DNA of 64,000 bases from Deferribacteres bacterium (lineage in GTDB: Bacteria; Zhuqueibacterota; Zhuqueibacteria; Zhuqueibacterales; Geothermadaptataceae): contig JACKDF010000005.1 in the NCBI GenBank assembly GCA_020633655.1, forward strand, positions 248,001-312,000, given 5' to 3'. Position 1 is the first letter of the stretch. Each line of letters starts with the position of its first letter. The notes beneath the pieces were generated by a model. The model was not told the DNA's origin. It searched no databases and was given only the letters and a program-made list of their open reading frames with translations. Of this stretch, positions 61,029 through 64,000 are shown piece by piece. A program made the position numbers and the translations under genes.

Positions 61029-62573
61029 ATGGATAACATCAGCATTTACAGCGCCATTGGCGGTTTAGCTGTGGGTTTTGCTTTCTGTTACTTTATTATG
61101 AGTATACGATTGAAAACCGCGAAGCAAACTGCTGAGGACATCATTGAAAGCGCTCATAAAGCTGCTGACCGTGAAAAACACCAGATTATTCTTCAGGCAA
61201 AAGAAGAATGGTTTAAAGTGCGCGACCAACAACAGGAAGAGATTAAAGGCAAGATTCAGCAGTTGGATGAAGCGGAAGGCAGACTTAATGAACGGATCAA
61301 GGATTTTAATCGCAAAGATGATGCACTTAAACAAAGGGAATCCGTCGTTACAAAGAAATCCCAGGAAATTGCTTCCCAGCGCGATGCACTCCGCTCAAAA
61401 GAACAGGAATTGTTGCGTATAATCACAAAACAGAACGAAGAATTAAGTCGTGTGACATCTTATTCTATAGCGGAAGCAAAGGAAAAACTGTTAGAAAATT
61501 TACAGCGTGAATATAAACAGGAAGCGGCTGAACTCTACAAGACTCTCATCGATGACGCCAAAGCAGGAGCCCAGCGTGAGGCAAAGAAAATAGTCACTTA
61601 CGCTATTGAAAATTCAGCTGCGGAATACGCTGCTGAAATGGCTGTTTCTGTCATTGCATTACCCAGTGAGGATGTTAAAGGACGCATCATTGGTAAAGAT
61701 GGACGTAACATCAAGTCCTTCGAGCAACTCTCTGGTGTCAAACTTATTGTTGATGATACACCGGAAGCCGTGGTCCTGTCGTGTTTCGATCCAGTGAAAC
61801 GTGAAGTCGCGCGTGTCGCATTAGAGAAACTCATTGGCAACGGAAAAATACACCCACAGCGAATTGAAGACTTATTGGCACAAGCGGAAACTGAAGTTGA
61901 GAAAAATATCTGGCGTGCAGGAAATGAAGTTGTCGCAGCGGTTGGTATTGGAAAAATCCATCCAGATTTAATCCGTGTTTTAGGTCGATTGTATTATCGC
62001 ACCAGTTATGGACAAAATGTATTGATGCACAGTAAAGAGGTCGCCCTGCTTTGTGGAGCAATGGCTGCTGAACTTGATCTCGATACAAAAATCGCACGCA
62101 GAGCAGGCTTGTTGCATGACATCGGTAAGGCCATTAGCCAGAGCCAGGAGGGGACACATACCGAACTTGGTTACAATTTATGTATGCAGTACAACGAGAA
62201 TCCCCATGTACTTAATGCCATCGTTTCACACCATGAAGATGTGCCTGCGGATAATTTATATTCAGTCCTTGTGGCTGCTGCAGATGGCATAAGTGGAAGT
62301 CGGCCGGGCGCACGCCGTGACACATTAGAAGGTTATGTGCAACGCATCGAAAGCCTGGAAGAACTGGCGGATTCTTTTGATGGAGTAGAAAAATCGTTTG
62401 CTATATCTGCGGGACGTGAGGTGCGGGTTATGGTGCAACCCGAAGCTATTACGGATGCACAAGCAGATTTGCTTTCACGGGATATAGCACAAAAAATACA
62501 ACAGGAACTAAATTACCCGGGTCAGGTTAAAATCACTGTTATTCGAGAGACGAAAGCGGTTGCATACGCATAG
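61029..62573 (+). CDS. rny: Ribonuclease Y
   Basis: This 514-residue protein has the RNase Y layout: an N-terminal membrane helix (about residues 5-25), a long charged coiled coil (30-190), a KH domain (GRIIGKDGRNIKSFEQLSGV) near residues 217-236, and an HD domain near 330-420 (HSKEVALLCGAMAAEL, AGLLHDIGKA). It starts mRNA decay as an endonuclease at the membrane, often in place of RNase E. The next gene, ccmE, begins 19 nt after its stop. Confidence 0.95.
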   Translation: MDNISIYSAIGGLAVGFAFCYFIMSIRLKTAKQTAEDIIESAHKAADREKHQIILQAKEEWFKVRDQQQEEIKGKIQQLDEAEGRLNERIKDFNRKDDALKQRESVVTKKSQEIASQRDALRSKEQELLRIITKQNEELSRVTSYSIAEAKEKLLENLQREYKQEAAELYKTLIDDAKAGAQREAKKIVTYAIENSAAEYAAEMAVSVIALPSEDVKGRIIGKDGRNIKSFEQLSGVKLIVDDTPEAVVLSCFDPVKREVARVALEKLIGNGKIHPQRIEDLLAQAETEVEKNIWRAGNEVVAAVGIGKIHPDLIRVLGRLYYRTSYGQNVLMHSKEVALLCGAMAAELDLDTKIARRAGLLHDIGKAISQSQEGTHTELGYNLCMQYNENPHVLNAIVSHHEDVPADNLYSVLVAAADGISGSRPGARRDTLEGYVQRIESLEELADSFDGVEKSFAISAGREVRVMVQPEAITDAQADLLSRDIAQKIQQELNYPGQVKITVIRETKAVAYA

Positions 62574-62592
62574 CATAGAATCGGAGGCTTAA

Positions 62593-62997
62593 ATGAAAAA
62601 AAATAAACGTGTTTATATTGGTTTAGCTGTAATCGTTTTCGCCATGAGTTTGTTGTTAATTGGTGGATTCGATGGCGAAACAATGGTTTATAATTATACA
62701 GTAAAAGAAATTCTGGATAAGAGTGAAAGCGAACCTTTAAATAGAGGTTACCGGGTTGGTGGACGTGTTATTCCCGGTACAGTAGTGAAAAATGATGAAG
62801 AAATTTCCGTCGTTTTTGAAATTCGCGACATCCAGACGCAGGGTTACGTCCTCAAGGTTACGTACGAGGGCATTTTGCCGGATACGTTTAAAGAAGATCA
62901 GGATGTACTTATTGAAGGAAATTATGTCGGCAATAAAACTATACATGCGACAAAAATTATGACGAAATGTGCTTCCAAATACGAAGCAAAGTATTAA
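62593..62997 (+). CDS. ccmE: Cytochrome c maturation protein CcmE, Cys-type variant
   Basis: The 134-residue protein has an N-terminal membrane anchor and the CcmE beta-barrel (RGYRVGGRVIPGTVVKND and YEGILPDTFKEDQDVLIEG). Instead of the usual haem-binding HxxxY it has C126-x3-Y130 in KCASKYEAKY. Such CxxxY forms are known from some archaea and Desulfovibrio. It holds haem covalently and passes it to CcmF for attachment to cytochromes c. GGAGG gives a strong ribosome site. Confidence 0.92.
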   Translation: MKKNKRVYIGLAVIVFAMSLLLIGGFDGETMVYNYTVKEILDKSESEPLNRGYRVGGRVIPGTVVKNDEEISVVFEIRDIQTQGYVLKVTYEGILPDTFKEDQDVLIEGNYVGNKTIHATKIMTKCASKYEAKY

Positions 62998-63019
62998 GTC
63001 TTAACAGGAGAGAAGAAAA

Positions 63020-64000
63020 ATGCCGGCTGATTTCGGTTATATTATACTAATTCTTGCATTTGTATCCTCAATTTATGCCACTTTTTCCTCTTTATATGGT
63101 GGTTATACGAAAAATTCTGCTATGGTTTTTTCCGGGCAGCGTGCAGTGGTTGCTGCCTTTTTATTTGTTACCCTCGCTATTGTCGGGGTTGAATTGAATT
63201 TGCTTGCTAACGATTTCCGGTTTCATTATGTAGCAAGCTATTCAAGTATTGCTCTGCCTTTATTTTATAAATTGACGACGATCTGGGCCGGACAAGCTGG
63301 TTCGCTTTTATTTTGGGGATGGATACTGTCCATTTATTCAGTGCTCGTGCTTTATTTCTATCGCAAAGACTATAACCATGAAATGCCATTTGTGATGGGT
63401 ATTCTCATGTCCGTGCTTGTTTTCTTTACTGCAATGGTCGTCTTTGCCGCCAGTCCTTTTGAATTGTTGGCGCATCCACCAGCTGATGGGCGCGGCTTAA
63501 ACCCACTCCTGCAGCATCCCGCTATGGCGATACACCCGCCGATTCTGTATATCGGATATGTTGGTTTTGCCGTACCTTTTGCCTTCGGTCTGGGTGCACT
63601 ACTCAGCAATCGCCTCGATAGCCGTTGGGTAAAAACGGTAAGACGCTGGACAGTGGTTCCGTGGTTGTTTCTCGGCATCGGAATTATGCTGGGTGGAAAA
63701 TGGGCTTACGAAGAACTTGGTTGGGGTGGCTATTGGGCATGGGATCCTGTCGAAAATGCGGCGTTCATGCCATGGCTCACAGGTACGGCGTTCCTGCACT
63801 CAATCATGATTCAGGAAAAGAAGGATATACTTAAAATCTGGAATATGGTTTTAATTATACTGACATTTACACTTTCCATATTTGGGACATTTTTGACACG
63901 AAGCGGTGTTATTTCTTCGGTACACTCTTTCACTGCATCATCGATTGGTCCCTTGTTTTTCTCTTACGTTTGTGCCGTGTTGATCGTCTCCTTGGCTATC
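63020..64000 (+). CDS. ccmF: Cytochrome c haem lyase subunit CcmF, 3' truncated by the window
   Basis: The frame opens at ATG 63020 behind AGGAG and stays open to the window edge (327 codons). The encoded protein is hydrophobic with many helices and shows the CcmF signatures WAGQAGSLLFWGW and, near codon 230, the tryptophan-rich WWD segment GWGGYWAWDPVENA followed by MPWLTGTAFLHS. It attaches haem to apocytochromes together with CcmE (20 nt upstream) and CcmH. The remaining gene set should lie beyond the right edge. Confidence 0.95.
   Translation, partial: MPADFGYIILILAFVSSIYATFSSLYGGYTKNSAMVFSGQRAVVAAFLFVTLAIVGVELNLLANDFRFHYVASYSSIALPLFYKLTTIWAGQAGSLLFWGWILSIYSVLVLYFYRKDYNHEMPFVMGILMSVLVFFTAMVVFAASPFELLAHPPADGRGLNPLLQHPAMAIHPPILYIGYVGFAVPFAFGLGALLSNRLDSRWVKTVRRWTVVPWLFLGIGIMLGGKWAYEELGWGGYWAWDPVENAAFMPWLTGTAFLHSIMIQEKKDILKIWNMVLIILTFTLSIFGTFLTRSGVISSVHSFTASSIGPLFFSYVCAVLIVSLAI

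Noticed and set aside
1..64000. tRNA and rRNA genes
   Set aside because: I saw no cloverleaf with a GTTCGA-type loop or rRNA signature in any gap; a tRNA search program could confirm this.

Overview
The window is a 64 kb piece of a bacterial chromosome of moderate GC with densely packed genes on both strands. I see no rRNA, tRNA, CRISPR array, transposase, integrase or phage gene. The best guess for the host is a Gram-negative member of the Fibrobacteres-Chlorobi-Bacteroidetes (FCB) superphylum or a neighbour such as Calditrichota or KSB1. Two large secreted proteins end in a YPNP-type C-terminal sorting/FlgD-like tail, there are lipoproteins and outer-membrane-barrel-like proteins, a YpdA-type bacillithiol-disulfide reductase, RNase Y, and a cytochrome c maturation set with an unusual cysteine-type CcmE. 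The phylum is inference from gene content.

Layout. 1-7.6 kb (+): the tail of an RsuA-type pseudouridine synthase, a large Rossmann-fold protein of unknown function, a YpdA-like flavoprotein, a membrane-anchored hydrolase, lpdA, an O-methyltransferase, lipA and rnhA. 7.6-10.8 kb (-): an MsbA-like ABC exporter with an extra N-terminal domain and a DUF1854 protein, separated by two repeat elements. 11.2-14.6 kb (+): a CoA-pyrophosphatase-like Nudix enzyme, typA and a deoxynucleoside kinase. 14.6-22.9 kb: surface and secreted proteins, namely a small barrel-like protein, a metallophosphoesterase with five PKD repeats, and a TolB-propeller/IPT/PPC protein coupled to a tiny membrane protein. 23-32.4 kb: carbamate kinase, an anchored PHP-type phosphoesterase, a HAD phosphatase overlapping a hydrolase with a barrel-like C-terminal half, bacterioferritin, a CBM20-esterase lipoprotein, and a PepSY/CPBP-like/PP2C fusion phosphatase. 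32.7-34.3 kb: a LOG-family protein and a nucleotidyltransferase-like protein, transcribed divergently.

34.4-38.8 kb (-) is a run of nine small genes (four VOC, two SRPBCC, two DUF1801, one RibD/DHFR-like), with a GlxA/AraC-type regulator transcribed divergently from its upstream end. 40-48.5 kb (-) holds two very large soluble hybrid histidine kinases with multiple PAS and GAF domains. 49-52 kb (-) holds a secreted EEP-family nuclease/phosphatase and glnS. 52.4-64 kb (+) holds a Mut7-C RNase with a ubiquitin-like domain, a di-heme cytochrome c, a class D beta-lactamase, an aldo/keto reductase, tandem mtaB and miaB, a glutaryl-CoA-dehydrogenase-like gene, a small Cys-rich protein, rny, ccmE and a truncated ccmF that runs off the end.

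The most unusual non-coding signal is a family of palindromic elements of about 85-90 bp (five good copies and two degenerate ones), all intergenic, with CCTGCTTTATTCATGAAAT-like terminal inverted repeats and a GGGGTATTCCCC-like core. Two other inverted-repeat families (TGTCCAGACTGTGTGAAAA ends; ATTCCGGAATGCTTTTATCC type) are also present. None is linked to a transposase here, so they look like non-autonomous MITE/REP-like elements. The most interesting proteins are the hydrolase-barrel fusion, the PepSY/CPBP/PP2C fusion and the Cys-type CcmE.
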